64,000 nt of DNA from DASUPK01 sp963821705 (GTDB lineage: Bacteria; Actinomycetota; Thermoleophilia; Solirubrobacterales; 70-9): contig CAWGEV010000007.1 of assembly GCA_963821705.1 (NCBI GenBank), positions 558,001 through 622,000 of the forward strand, read 5' to 3'. The notes below the pieces were generated by a model. The model was not told the DNA's origin and searched no databases. It saw only the letters and a list, made by a program, of their open reading frames with translations. How positions within the stretch are numbered: the stretch's first letter is position 1; each line of letters begins with the position of its first letter. This document shows positions 27,928-37,620 of the stretch, in pieces. The position numbers and the translations under genes were made by a program.

Positions 27928-28694
27928 CTAAGTGTTGCGCTCGTAGACGAGCCTCAGGCCCCGGAGCGTGAGCAGCGGGTCGACCTCGTCGATCGTCTCG
28001 CAGTGCGGGGCGATCGTCTCCGCGAGGCCGCCGGTGGCGATGAACGTCGCCTTCTCACCGAGCGCGTCAGCGAGGCGCCGGTCGATCCCGTCGACCAGCC
28101 CGGCGAAGCCGTAGGCGAACCCGGCCTGGATGGCCGCCTGGGTGTGCTTGCCGATCGGCCCCTCCGGCGTCGACGAGGTCGATCCGCGGCAGCTTCGCGG
28201 TGCGCGAGGTGAGCGCCTCCATCGAGATCTCCACCCCGGGCCCGATCACGCCGCCGAGGTACTCGCCGGCCGCCCGACACGACGTCGAAGTTCGTGGAGG
28301 TGCCGAAGTCGACCGCGACGCAGGCGCGCTGCACCTTGTCGTAGGCCGCAACGGCGTTGACGAGCCGGTCGGCGCCCAGCTCATGAGGGTTGTCCACCCG
28401 GATCGGCATGCCGGTCTTCAGGCTGGGCCCGACGAGCAGGCAGGGCTTGCCGAGGTGCCGCTCGCAGAGGTGCTCGTATTCGGGGCCGAGCTGGGGCACG
28501 ACCGTCGAGACGATCGCCCCGTCCAGCGATTCGAAGCTCAGGCCGTCGAGCGCGAGGAGATCGGAGATGATGGCGGCCAGCTCGTCGGCCGTCGCGCTCG
28601 GCGCGGTTGCGAGTCGCCAATCGCGGGCGAGGTCCTCGCCATCGAAGGCGCCCAGGTGCGTCTGCGTGTTCCCCACGTCCACCGCCAGCAGCAT
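27928..28694 (-). CDS. coaX: Type III pantothenate kinase (two frameshifts)
   Basis: 254 residues after removing surplus bases near 28271 and 28168. The ASKHA phosphate motif is at the N terminus (LLAVDVGNTQTHLGAF). It is followed by VSTVVPQL, PHELGADRLVNAVAAY, the catalytic-Asp strand CVAVDFGTSTNFDVV, then GEYLGGVIGPGVEIS and the C-terminal adenosine part FIATGGLAETIAPHC. The last residues LRGLRLVYERNT end at a TAG at 27928. It phosphorylates pantothenate in CoA synthesis, using a monovalent cation. ATG at 28694, divergent from the GST-like gene, and 5 bp upstream of dus. Confidence 0.9.
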
Positions 28695-28731
28695 GGGCGT
28701 GATTATCGCCGCCTCACTAGGATGGGCCGCA

Positions 28732-29472
28732 ATGGGGGAGGCAAAGCTCTACGTGATCCCCGGCTCCCACCCGTCGCACAGCGCGATGCTGATGTTGGAG
28801 CGCAAGGGCATCCCGTTCAAGCGGGTGGACCTGATTCCCGTGGTCTCGAAGGGCGTGCTGAAGGCGCGGCGCTTTCCGGGAGTCACGGTTCCGGCACTGA
28901 AGCTCGACGGCAGGCGGGTGCAGGGCTCGAGGGAGATCGCCCGGGAGCTCGACCACGTCCAGCCCGACCCGCCGCTGCTCCCCGCCGACCACGAGAAGCG
29001 GATCAAGGTCGAGGAGGCGGAGGCCTGGGGTGACGAGTTCCAGCAGAAGCCCCGCCGGCTGAGCTGGTGGGCGTTCAAGCGGGATCGCGCCCCGATGGCC
29101 GGCTTCTCGGAGGGCGCGCGGCTCGGCGTCCCGGTCGGCCTCGCGGTCAAGACCGGTGGCCCGATAGTCGCGCTCTCGGCCCGGCTCAACGGCTCATCCG
29201 ACGAGAACGTGCGCGCGGACCTCGCCTCGCTGAAGGAGGATCTCGACCGTATCGACGGCTGGATCGCCGACGGTGTGATCGGCGGGCCCCAGCCGAATGC
29301 GGCCGACTACCAGCTCGCGCCGAGCGTCCGTCTGCTGATGAGCTTCGACGACCTGCGTCCCTACATCGAGGCGCGGCCCTGCGGCGACCTCGCCACCCGC
29401 ATCCTCCCGGACTTCCCGGGCCGGATCCCTCAGGTCTTCCCCGCCGAGTGGCTCGAGGGCCTGCGCGCCTGA
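28732..29472 (+). CDS. Glutathione S-transferase-like protein (thioredoxin-fold N terminus)
   Basis: 246 residues from ATG 28732. The N-terminal thioredoxin-like half reads KLYVIPGSHPSHSAMLMLERKGIPFKRVDLIPV, then FPGVTVPALKLDGRRVQGSREIARELD, the usual cis-proline and Ser/Arg region of GST domains. An all-helical C-terminal half ends NAADYQLAPSVRLLMSF. Actinobacteria generally lack glutathione, so the thiol or substrate may differ; mycothiol or a non-transferase role is possible. It lies alone on the plus strand in the coaX-folK gap, and its stop is 6 bp from the folK end. Confidence 0.8.
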   Translation: MGEAKLYVIPGSHPSHSAMLMLERKGIPFKRVDLIPVVSKGVLKARRFPGVTVPALKLDGRRVQGSREIARELDHVQPDPPLLPADHEKRIKVEEAEAWGDEFQQKPRRLSWWAFKRDRAPMAGFSEGARLGVPVGLAVKTGGPIVALSARLNGSSDENVRADLASLKEDLDRIDGWIADGVIGGPQPNAADYQLAPSVRLLMSFDDLRPYIEARPCGDLATRILPDFPGRIPQVFPAEWLEGLRA

Positions 29473-29478
29473 GACGGC

Positions 29479-29979
29479 TCAGCCGGGCGGCGGGCCGACT
29501 CGATTGACGCGCTGACCCGGGCCGAGGGCGTCCAGCGCCGCCTGCAGCTCCGACCCGTCGGGCAGGCGCAGCTCGGGGTCGAGCTCGAGCAACGGGGCGA
29601 GAACGAACCGGCGCGAGGTGACCTCGGGATGCGGCAGGGTCAGCCGGTCGGTGCTCATCTCGACGTCCCCGAGCAGCAGCAAGTCGATGTCGATGGGCCG
29701 CGGACCGTGCCTCGGACCGCCGAGGTCGCGCCCCATCTCCACTTCGATCGTCTTGCAGAGGCTCAACAGCCCAACCGGAGTCAGCTGAGTTCTGATTCGC
29801 ACAACGGCATTCAGGAAATCGGGCTGGTCGAGGACCTCTCCGACGGGCTCGGTCTCGTAGACGGACGAGCTGGCAAGCACGTCCACCGACCGTCCCAGCT
29901 CCTTGATCGCCCGGCGAATGTGCGACCGTCGGTCCCCGACATTCGAACCGAGGCCGAGGTAGCCGATTCGCTCGCTCAG
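29479..29979 (-). CDS. folK: 2-amino-4-hydroxy-6-hydroxymethyldihydropteridine pyrophosphokinase
   Basis: 166 residues. HPPK motifs: GYLGLGSNVGDRRSHIRRA at the N terminus, SSVYETEPVG, QPDFLNAVVRI, and GPRPIDIDLLLLGD followed by LPHPEVTSRRFVLAPL. It transfers pyrophosphate from ATP to the pterin in folate synthesis. No ATG, GTG or TTG lies between the folB stop and the first conserved strand. The best start is a CTG at 29977-29979 that overlaps the folB TGA and is preceded by AGGAGG four bases away. The gene order folP-folB-folK matches Bacillus. Confidence 0.9.
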   Translation of the reverse strand: MSERIGYLGLGSNVGDRRSHIRRAIKELGRSVDVLASSSVYETEPVGEVLDQPDFLNAVVRIRTQLTPVGLLSLCKTIEVEMGRDLGGPRHGPRPIDIDLLLLGDVEMSTDRLTLPHPEVTSRRFVLAPLLELDPELRLPDGSELQAALDALGPGQRVNRVGPPPG

Positions 29980-30395
29980 ACCCCCTCCTCGTCGTCCGAC
30001 TCCCTGTCCAGGGAGCGCTCGAGGGTCACCTCCACCCCGGCCTCCTGCACCTGGTAGGGAAGCGGCGGCTCGGGCTTCGCCGCCCGAACCCGGACCGACT
30101 CGCAGTCGAAGCGCTCCATGAGCCGGCCGGCGACGATCTGGCAGAGGCGCTCGAGGGTTCGGAAGCTCTTCTCGGTCGCGGCCAGCGCGACGATGTCGCA
30201 GACCTCCGAGTAGTCGACGGTGTCCTCGACCCGGTCGGTGAGCACCGCGTCGCAATCGGGGATGTCGAAGCTCAGGTCGAACTCGAGCCGCTGGCCGACC
30301 TCCTGCTCGGCGTCGGTCACGCCGTGGTGCGTGTAGATGGAGAGGCCGCGGATCTCGACCTCGACCGACGACTGGGATCCCTCGTGCGGGTCCAT
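29976..30395 (-). CDS. folB: Dihydroneopterin aldolase
   Basis: 139 residues. Family pattern: EIRGLSIYTHHGVTDAEQEVGQRLEFDL with the substrate-contacting residues, then VDYSEVCDIVALAATEKSFRTLERLCQIVAGRL with the conserved Glu, and VRVRAAKPEPPLPYQVQEAGVEV with the catalytic Lys. It cleaves dihydroneopterin in folate synthesis and forms octamers. A short disordered acidic tail follows. ATG at 30395. Its stop overlaps the presumed folK start, so the two are translationally coupled. Confidence 0.93.
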   Translation of the reverse strand: MDPHEGSQSSVEVEIRGLSIYTHHGVTDAEQEVGQRLEFDLSFDIPDCDAVLTDRVEDTVDYSEVCDIVALAATEKSFRTLERLCQIVAGRLMERFDCESVRVRAAKPEPPLPYQVQEAGVEVTLERSLDRESDDEEGV

Positions 30396-30484
30396 ATCGC
30401 CAAAGTACCGGGTCGTGAAAGGCTGTCGCGGCCATCGCGCCGAGTGAGCTCGAACATCGCTTCGCGGAACTCCCCGAGTGCCGG

Positions 30485-31331
30485 ATGCACTACGTCACCC
30501 GCGGAGAGGGCAAGCCGATCCTCTTCCTCCACGGCTTCCCGCAGTTCTGGTTCCTGTGGCGCCGTCAGTTGGAGGACCTCGGCGAGGACCACGCGGTCTA
30601 CGCCCCGGACATGCGCGGGTACAACCTCTCCTGCAAGCCCGAGGATCCCGAGGCCTACCGGATGCGACATCTCCTCGGCGACATCGGGGCGCTGGTCGAG
30701 GAGCTCGGGCTCGCCCCCCTCACGCTCGTCGGGCATGACTGGGGCGGGATCGTCTCCTGGGCCTTTGCCCTCAAGTACCCGGACCTCCTCGAGCGCCTGG
30801 TGATCATCGACGCGCCGCCTCCCTTCACCTGGAACCGGGACCTGCGGGAGAGCCCGAAGCAGCGCGACGCGGTCAACTACATGATCGAGCTGTCCAAGCC
30901 GTCGCCCGAGCCCGAGGAGATGCTGGCCGCGAACGACTTCTCGATGATGGACGACATCATGCGGCGCATCGGGGGCGCGGAACGCCGTGCTCTCGGACCA
31001 GGACCGCGCCGTCTACCACGAGGCCTGGGGCCAGCCCGGTGCGCTGCGCGGCGGACTCAACTACTACCGGGCGGCGCGCATGGGCGAGCAGGTCGCCGCC
31101 GGGGGCGTCCCCGAGGAGTACGCCGCGAAGATCATGGCCCAGACGCTCACGGTTCCGACGCTGGTCATCTGGGGAGAGAACGACGCGGCCCTGCTGCCCT
31201 CGCTCACCCGGGGACTGAGCGAGTGGGTGCCGCAGCTGCGCGTCGAGATCGTCCCCGGCGCGGGTCACTGGGTTCCCTACGAGCGGCCTGACGAAGTCAA
31301 CTCCCTGATCAGGGAGTTCGTGGATCAGTAG
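30485..31331 (+). CDS. Alpha/beta hydrolase, epoxide-hydrolase-like (one frameshift)
   Basis: 281 residues from ATG 30485 after removing one surplus base near 30977. Motifs: oxyanion HGFPQFW, nucleophile elbow GHDWGGIVSWAFA with Asp, WGENDAALLP with the acid, and GAGHWVPYERPDEV with His. Asp at the elbow and the HGFP/HDWGG pair indicate a soluble epoxide hydrolase or haloacetate dehalogenase relative. The frame upstream of the ATG encodes PSELEHRFAELPECR, a family-like N terminus, but has no normal start codon. The true start may be upstream near 30434 and hidden by another sequence error. It is convergent with folP, with stops overlapping by 7 bp. Confidence 0.8.
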
Positions 31332-32144
31332 GCAGTCGCGTGCTCCGGGTCGAGGATCGCCTCGGCCACCGTAAGCGCCTGGCGCATCGGCCCGACGTCG
31401 TGGACCCTGAGCATCCCGGCGCCGTTCGCGTAGGCGATCACGTTCGATGCGATCGTGCCGCCGAGCCGGTCGTCCAGCTCGGCGCCGGTCAGCTTGCCGA
31501 TGAAGCTCTTCCGCGACGAGCCGAAAGCGATCGGGCGCCCGAGCTCTCCGAGCTCCCCCAGCCGCCGGTGCAGCTCCAGGTTGTGCTCCACCGTCTTGCC
31601 GAAGCCGATCCCGGGATCGATCCAGATTCGCCCCTCCGCGATTCCGGCCGAGGTCGCGTAGCTCGATCCGCTCGGCGAGGAAGGCCTTGATGTCGTCCAC
31701 CACGTCGTCGTAGGTCGGGTTCTCCTGCATGGTCCTGGGGTCGCCGAGCATGTGCATCAGCACCACCTCGCAGCCCCGGTCGGCGCACAGCGGGGCCAGG
31801 TCGGGGTCGGCCCGAAGCGCCGTGACGTCGTTGACCATTCGCGCGCCGGCGTCCAGTGCCGCTCGCGCGACACCCGCCTTGGAGGTGTCGATCGAGATCG
31901 GCGGGCCGACGTCCGCGAGAGCCTCGACCACCGGCGTAACCCGGCGGAGCTCCTCCTCCTCCTCGACCGCCGGCGCTCCGGGCCGGGTGCTCTCGCCGCC
32001 GATGTCGAGGATGTCGGCCCCCTCGCCGGCGAGCTCGCGCCCGTGCGCGATCGCGCGCTCGGGATCCAGGAACTCGCCTCCGTCCGAGAACGAGTCCGGG
32101 GTCACGTTGACGATCCCCATCACCTTCGGCCGGCTCATCGCCAT
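31325..32144 (-). CDS. folP: Dihydropteroate synthase (one frameshift)
   Basis: 272 residues after removing one surplus base near 31661. TIM-barrel signatures: VMGIVNVTPDSFSDGG, ILDIGGESTRPGA, ISIDTSKAGVARAALDAGARMVNDVTA, then in the next frame TSAGIAEGRIWIDPGIGFGKTVEHN, RPIAFGSSRKSFIG and RVHDVGPMRQAL. It joins the pterin pyrophosphate to p-aminobenzoate and is the sulfonamide target. ATG at 32144 (or the ATG two codons on). It is followed on the minus strand by folB and folK, although the plus-strand hydrolase gene lies between them. Confidence 0.93.
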
Positions 32145-32148
32145 GACC

Positions 32149-32289
32149 TCAGTCCTCGAGGCCCGCGGCGCGGCGGGCCTCGTCCCCGATTTCGAACTCG
32201 GGGTCGATCAGCGGGAGGATCGCATCGAGGTCCCCCCTCTCGAAGGCTTCGAACGCGCGCTCGACGGTCTCGAGGTCCCGGATGCTCAT
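32149..32289 (-). pseudogene. Short fragment resembling the N terminus of a SnoaL/NTF2-like protein
   Basis: 46 residues beginning MSIRDLETVERAFEAFERGDLDAILPLIDPEFE, which is the first helix and turn of the SnoaL/NTF2-like fold. The family needs about 120 residues, but this frame stops 5 bp before folP begins. It could be a remnant or a real micro-protein. Its first base coincides with the end of the upstream lipoprotein gene (one-base overlap), which argues that it is still translated. Confidence 0.4.
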
Positions 32290-32639
32290 CACTGAGCTCG
32301 GATCAGCCGGCCGCCGGGAGTCAGCTCCACGAAGTGGTGGGTCTGGCCGTCGCGGTAGCTCTGGCACTGGTTCGCCGGCAGATCGTCGACCGGCTGGCGG
32401 GGGTCATGGGCGATGTCCGCGGCCCAGTCGGGCAGCCCGGGGAGCTGCTGGGCGATGCACGGCCCGCTGCTCAGGTCCTGCCCATCCGCCTTCGCCTTCT
32501 GAAAGGCGACCTGGGCCTCCGCGATCGCCTTGTCCCTGTCGCTCTGGCTGGCGGACGAGCCAGACCCGCCGCAGGCCGTGAGGACTGCGGCGGCGAGAAC
32601 ACCGGCAATGAAGAGAGGCGGGGCTCGGCGGGATCCCAT
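32289..32639 (-). CDS. Small secreted lipoprotein
   Basis: 116 residues. The N-terminal signal peptide (basic GSRRAP, hydrophobic FIAGVLAAAV) ends in the lipobox LTAC with Cys22, followed by a Gly/Ser linker. The mature part has two further cysteines and a C-terminal strand QTHHFVELTPGGRLIRAQ. No family is recognised. It should be lipid-anchored on the outer face of the membrane. ATG at 32639. The upstream gap to ftsH carries a strong palindrome. Confidence 0.75.
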   Translation of the reverse strand: MGSRRAPPLFIAGVLAAAVLTACGGSGSSASQSDRDKAIAEAQVAFQKAKADGQDLSSGPCIAQQLPGLPDWAADIAHDPRQPVDDLPANQCQSYRDGQTHHFVELTPGGRLIRAQ

Positions 32640-32662
32640 CGCGACGAAGTATCCCGGGAAGA

Positions 32663-32708
32663 GTTTTGGTCACTTCTCCCCGCTATAGCGGGGCAAAGTG
32701 ACCAAAAC
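32663..32708. repeat. 46-nt nested palindrome between ftsH and the lipoprotein gene
   Basis: Outer arms of 13 perfect pairs (GTTTTGGTCACTT at 32663-32675 with its complement at 32696-32708) enclose a perfect 16-bp palindrome CCCCGCTATAGCGGGG at 32678-32693, with two-base offsets on each side. Either strand folds equally well, but no U-run follows on the ftsH strand. It may end the ftsH transcript or be a dispersed repeat. The 94 bp between it and the ftsH stop contain CCTTCATCGCCG twice (about 40 bp apart) and no gene. Confidence 0.8.
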
Positions 32709-32802
32709 CGTCCGCGTGGCCGGGTCCAGCCCCTTCATCGCCGGTTTTCGCAGGCCGCACCCGACTGGGCCCGCCTTCATCGCCGTCTTTGGTTCTCGCG
32801 CC

Positions 32803-34785
<1,983 letters not shown>

Positions 34786-34859
34786 GGTGGGTGTCCCTCT
34801 ACCCGGGGTTTACGCCGAATTTTCGGCCCCGGATCTATGGCGAGGGTACCAACGTTCTC

Positions 34860-35405
34860 CTAGCTGTCCTGCGGATTTTCCCGCAGGGCAGCCACGTAGG
34901 AGAGGTTGCGATAACGCTCGCCGTGATCGAGGCCGTAGCCGATCGCGAAGCGGTTCGGGATCTCGAAGCCGACGTAGCGCACGGGCAGGTCGACGCGGCG
35001 CCGCTCGGGCTTCGTCAGCAGCGCGCAGACCTCAACCGACTTCGGCCCCCGGGCCTGCAGGTTGCGGAGCAGGTAATGAAGGGTGAGCCCGGAGTCGATG
35101 ATGTCCTCGACGATCAGCACCTCGCGGTCGGCGATCGGGGCATCCAGGTCCTTGAGGATCCGGACGACGCCCGAGGAGTCGGTGGAGGAGCCGTAGCTCG
35201 AAACCGCCATGAAGTCGAGCTCGCAGTCGATCGTCAGATGACGCATGAGGTCGGCGAGGAACGGGACGGCTCCCTTCAGGATCGCGACCAGCAGCGGCGA
35301 GCGACCCTCATAGTCGCGACTGACCTCGGCGCCGAGCTCCGCCACCCGCCGCTGCAGGTCCTCCTCCGAGACGAGCACCTCTCCGATCGCTTCGTCGCTC
35401 ACCAC
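34860..35405 (-). CDS. hpt: Hypoxanthine(-guanine) phosphoribosyltransferase
   Basis: 181 residues. The PRPP-binding motif is VLIVEDIIDSGLTLHYL near residue 100. The N-terminal Lys-Gly loop PLLVAILKGAVPFLADLMRHL, the flexible loop VSSYGSSTDSSGVVRI and the purine-contacting tail VGFEIPNRFAIGYGLD are all present. It salvages hypoxanthine and guanine to IMP and GMP. GTG at 35405 (a second GTG follows). It stands between tilS and ftsH, with which it forms a conserved trio. Confidence 0.96.
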   Translation of the reverse strand: MVSDEAIGEVLVSEEDLQRRVAELGAEVSRDYEGRSPLLVAILKGAVPFLADLMRHLTIDCELDFMAVSSYGSSTDSSGVVRILKDLDAPIADREVLIVEDIIDSGLTLHYLLRNLQARGPKSVEVCALLTKPERRRVDLPVRYVGFEIPNRFAIGYGLDHGERYRNLSYVAALRENPQDS

Positions 35406-35437
35406 GGCCGGAGTCTATGGACGGCTTCGCCCTATTC

Positions 35438-35509
35438 GTGCATCGCTGCGTCGCACGGATCAGGCGCGGCCGCAAGCGGCCGCTTCCTAACGTGCGACTT
35501 GCGATGCAC
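35438..35509. repeat. 72-nt compound stem-loop spanning the tilS stop codon
   Basis: Outer arms GTGCATCGC / GCGATGCAC and GTCGCACG / CGTGCGAC (35438-35457 with 35491-35509) flank an inner perfect hairpin GCGGCCGC-AA-GCGGCCGC at 35466-35483. The right outer arm lies inside the last codons of tilS, and the stop codon falls between the arms. On the tilS transcript the structure would form right at the end of translation, before hpt. It could act as a partial terminator or RNA-processing site. Confidence 0.75.
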
Positions 35510-36830
35510 TGAGAACCGCGGACTCCCGCGAGCCGGGCCTGGCGGCGAACTCCTCCGAGACCGCGACCCCGGCGATCCAGACGATGCGATCGTCCGAGGT
35601 GACGACCGGGAGGGCGTGCCGCAGGGAGCGGGGGACCTTGCGATCGGTGAAGAGATCCTGGAGCGACTTGGACCCGCCGAGGCCCAGGGGCCGCATCCGA
35701 TCCCCCTCCCGCCAGGCCCGAACGGTGACCGAGTCCCCCAGCACCGAGGGATCGAGGACGGCCAGGTCGGCGCCCTCGACCGGAGGGACGCCCGCCTCGA
35801 GCTCCGCCCGCACCTCCCAGGACCCGAACCGGCAGACGCCGGGGACGTCCAGCGTCGCCTCCTCCGGCTCGGCCGGGGAACCCGAGAGGAAGCGGACGTG
35901 GCCATGTTCGGCGCGAGCCTCCACCCCGCCCCCGAGCTCCACCACACCCCCCTCCGGCTCGTTGACGAGCCTCCAGATCTCCGCGGCCCGCGCCCGTCCG
36001 AGGGCGACCGGACGGCCGGCGGCCATCTCGGCGAGAGCGCGAAGCACCAGGCGGCGGACGGCCGGCTCAAGCTCGGCGAGGGCGTCCCTGGTCATCGCGC
36101 CGGCGACGTCCGCGCCCGACTCGGCGAGTGCCTCGGCGGCGAACCGGTCCAGGACCTCGCCCTCCTCGGCCAGCTCGGCCTGCGTCTCGGCGATCGTCGC
36201 CTCGGCCCCTGGACCGATCTCGCGCAACACGGGCAGCACCTCGTTGCGGATCCGGTTGCGCGCGTAGACCGGCTCGGCGTTGGTGGAATCGTCACGGAAC
36301 GGCAACCCGGCCTCGGAAACCAGTCGCCGCGCCTCCTCGCGGTCCAGCTCGAGGATCGGCCGCACCACCGCCCCGCGCCGCGCCCTCAACCCGAGCAGGG
36401 CACGCCGCCCCGGCGAGGTGACGAGGCGGTAGAGGACGGTCTCGGCCAGGTCGGTCCGGGTCTGCCCGGTTGCGATCCAGTCGAGTCCCCGCTCGCTCCG
36501 CAGCCGCTCGGCGGCGCCGTAGCGGGCGTCCCTCGCCTCGGCCTGGACGTTTCCAGGCCCGAGCTCGGGCCTGACGACCTCGAGCTCGATGCCGAGTCGC
36601 TTCGCGAGCTCCCCGCAGGTCTCCTCGTCGCGGCCGGAGTCCGGTCGCAGTCCGTAGTTGAGGTGTAGGCCGACGACGGCATCCCCGCCGACGGCCTCCA
36701 CCAGTCCCGCGGCGGCCGCGGCGGAGTCGGCGCCGCCTGAGATCAGGACGACCCCGCGGGACCCCTCCGCCACCAGGCCGCTCTCCCGAACGACCCGGGC
36801 GAGGATCGAGAGCGGCCTCTCGTCCGCCAT
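35487..36830 (-). CDS. tilS: tRNA(Ile)-lysidine synthetase
   Basis: 447 residues. The N-type ATP-pyrophosphatase P-loop is VLISGGADSAAAAAG near residue 28. Other core segments are GLHLNYGLRPDSGRDEE, IATGQTRTDLAETVLYRL with the family His/Asp region shifted slightly, and RPILELDREEARRLVSEAGLPFRDDSTN. A C-terminal TilS substrate-binding domain follows (RAWREGDRMRPLGLGGSKSLQDLFTDRKVPRSLR). It changes C34 of tRNA-Ile2 to lysidine and is essential. ATG at 36830. It is the first gene of the conserved minus-strand block. The final codons form one arm of a compound hairpin. Confidence 0.95.
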   Translation of the reverse strand: MADERPLSILARVVRESGLVAEGSRGVVLISGGADSAAAAAGLVEAVGGDAVVGLHLNYGLRPDSGRDEETCGELAKRLGIELEVVRPELGPGNVQAEARDARYGAAERLRSERGLDWIATGQTRTDLAETVLYRLVTSPGRRALLGLRARRGAVVRPILELDREEARRLVSEAGLPFRDDSTNAEPVYARNRIRNEVLPVLREIGPGAEATIAETQAELAEEGEVLDRFAAEALAESGADVAGAMTRDALAELEPAVRRLVLRALAEMAAGRPVALGRARAAEIWRLVNEPEGGVVELGGGVEARAEHGHVRFLSGSPAEPEEATLDVPGVCRFGSWEVRAELEAGVPPVEGADLAVLDPSVLGDSVTVRAWREGDRMRPLGLGGSKSLQDLFTDRKVPRSLRHALPVVTSDDRIVWIAGVAVSEEFAARPGSRESAVLSASQVAR

Positions 36831-36870
36831 GGCGCGAATCTTAGGAATCGGTGGTTCCGCCCATCACTAC

Positions 36871-36896
36871 GGACTTTTCACAACGGTGAAAGGTCC
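36871..36896. promoter_or_regulatory. Inverted repeat in the tilS / CAP-protein divergent gap
   Basis: GGACTTTTCAC (36871-36881) and GTGAAAGGTCC (36886-36896) pair with a single mismatch around an AACG centre. The site lies about 40 bp from the tilS start and 85 bp from the CAP gene start. That is a position for an operator serving either gene, or a hairpin in a leader. No regulator gene adjoins it. Confidence 0.45.
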
Positions 36897-36981
36897 ACGC
36901 CCGCGGGTCAGTGTCAAGGACGCGCGGCTGAATATCCGGGGGCCTCGTTGAGCGCCCCGCCCAGCACTCGATGCAGAGCAT

Positions 36982-37620
36982 GTGTCGAGAGCAAGGCACA
37001 TCCTCAGCGCAATCGCCTTCGTGGCGGCGTGGATGCTCGTCGCGACCTCGTCGGCCTCCGCGACGGACTGCGGCCCGGTCAACTCGCAGGTCACGGCGCT
37101 CAGCCAGGCCCAGTTGGAGAGCTCCATCGGCTGCCTGATCAACGATGAGCGCACCTCCTACGGACTGCAGCCGGTGACCGACAACCCGGATCTTCGCCAG
37201 GCCGCGCTGAGCCACTCGAACGACATGATCGACGAGGGGTATTTCGAGCACACCTCGCCGTCCGGCGTCACCTTCATCGACCGAATCGAGGCCACGGGCT
37301 ACATGCGCGGAGTTCGCACCTGGCTCGTCGGCGAGAACCTCGTCTGGGGCACCGGGCCCCTGAGCACCCCGCAGGCCCTGGTGACGGCGTGGATGAACAG
37401 CCCCCCGCACCGCGAGAACCTGCTGCGGCCGGCGTTCCGCGAGATCGGGATCGCCGCGGTCGTCGGGACTCCGTTGAGCGGCTCCGACCTCACCGGCGTC
37501 ACGGTTTCGAGCGAGTACGGGTTCCGCACCTTCGCCAAGGTAAGGAAGAAGAAGGGCTCGAAGGCGCACAAGTCCCGCGCCCGCAAGCGCCATCACTCCA
37601 TCGTCGGCCGGGCTATATAG
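36982..37620 (+). CDS. Secreted CAP (SCP/PR-1-like) domain protein
   Basis: 212 residues. The signal peptide has a basic start SRARH, a hydrophobic core ILSAIAFVAAWMLVAT and a cleavage-like SASA near residue 28. The CAP domain carries LINDERTSYGLQPVTDNPDLRQAALSHSNDMIDEGYFEHTSPSG with the two His/Glu positions, and later WMNSPPHRENLLRPAFREIGIAAVVG. Bacterial CAP proteins are secreted and of varied or unknown function. A very basic tail (KKKGSKAHKSRARKRHH) could bind the cell wall or DNA. GTG at 36982. Its 3' end overlaps the convergent cyclase gene by 28 bp. Confidence 0.88.
   Translation: MSRARHILSAIAFVAAWMLVATSSASATDCGPVNSQVTALSQAQLESSIGCLINDERTSYGLQPVTDNPDLRQAALSHSNDMIDEGYFEHTSPSGVTFIDRIEATGYMRGVRTWLVGENLVWGTGPLSTPQALVTAWMNSPPHRENLLRPAFREIGIAAVVGTPLSGSDLTGVTVSSEYGFRTFAKVRKKKGSKAHKSRARKRHHSIVGRAI

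Noticed and set aside
25800..28300. Programmed frameshifting or quadruplet decoding at the +1 sites
   Set aside because: Too many sites, in unrelated housekeeping genes, with no shared slippery sequence or downstream structure. The exact inserted base cannot be located better than about four bases, so any apparent codon-boundary pattern is an artefact of the reading.
26039..28694. Treating dus, coaX and the hydrolase as pseudogenes
   Set aside because: All catalytic motifs survive, no internal deletion or missense decay is visible, and corrected lengths are exact.
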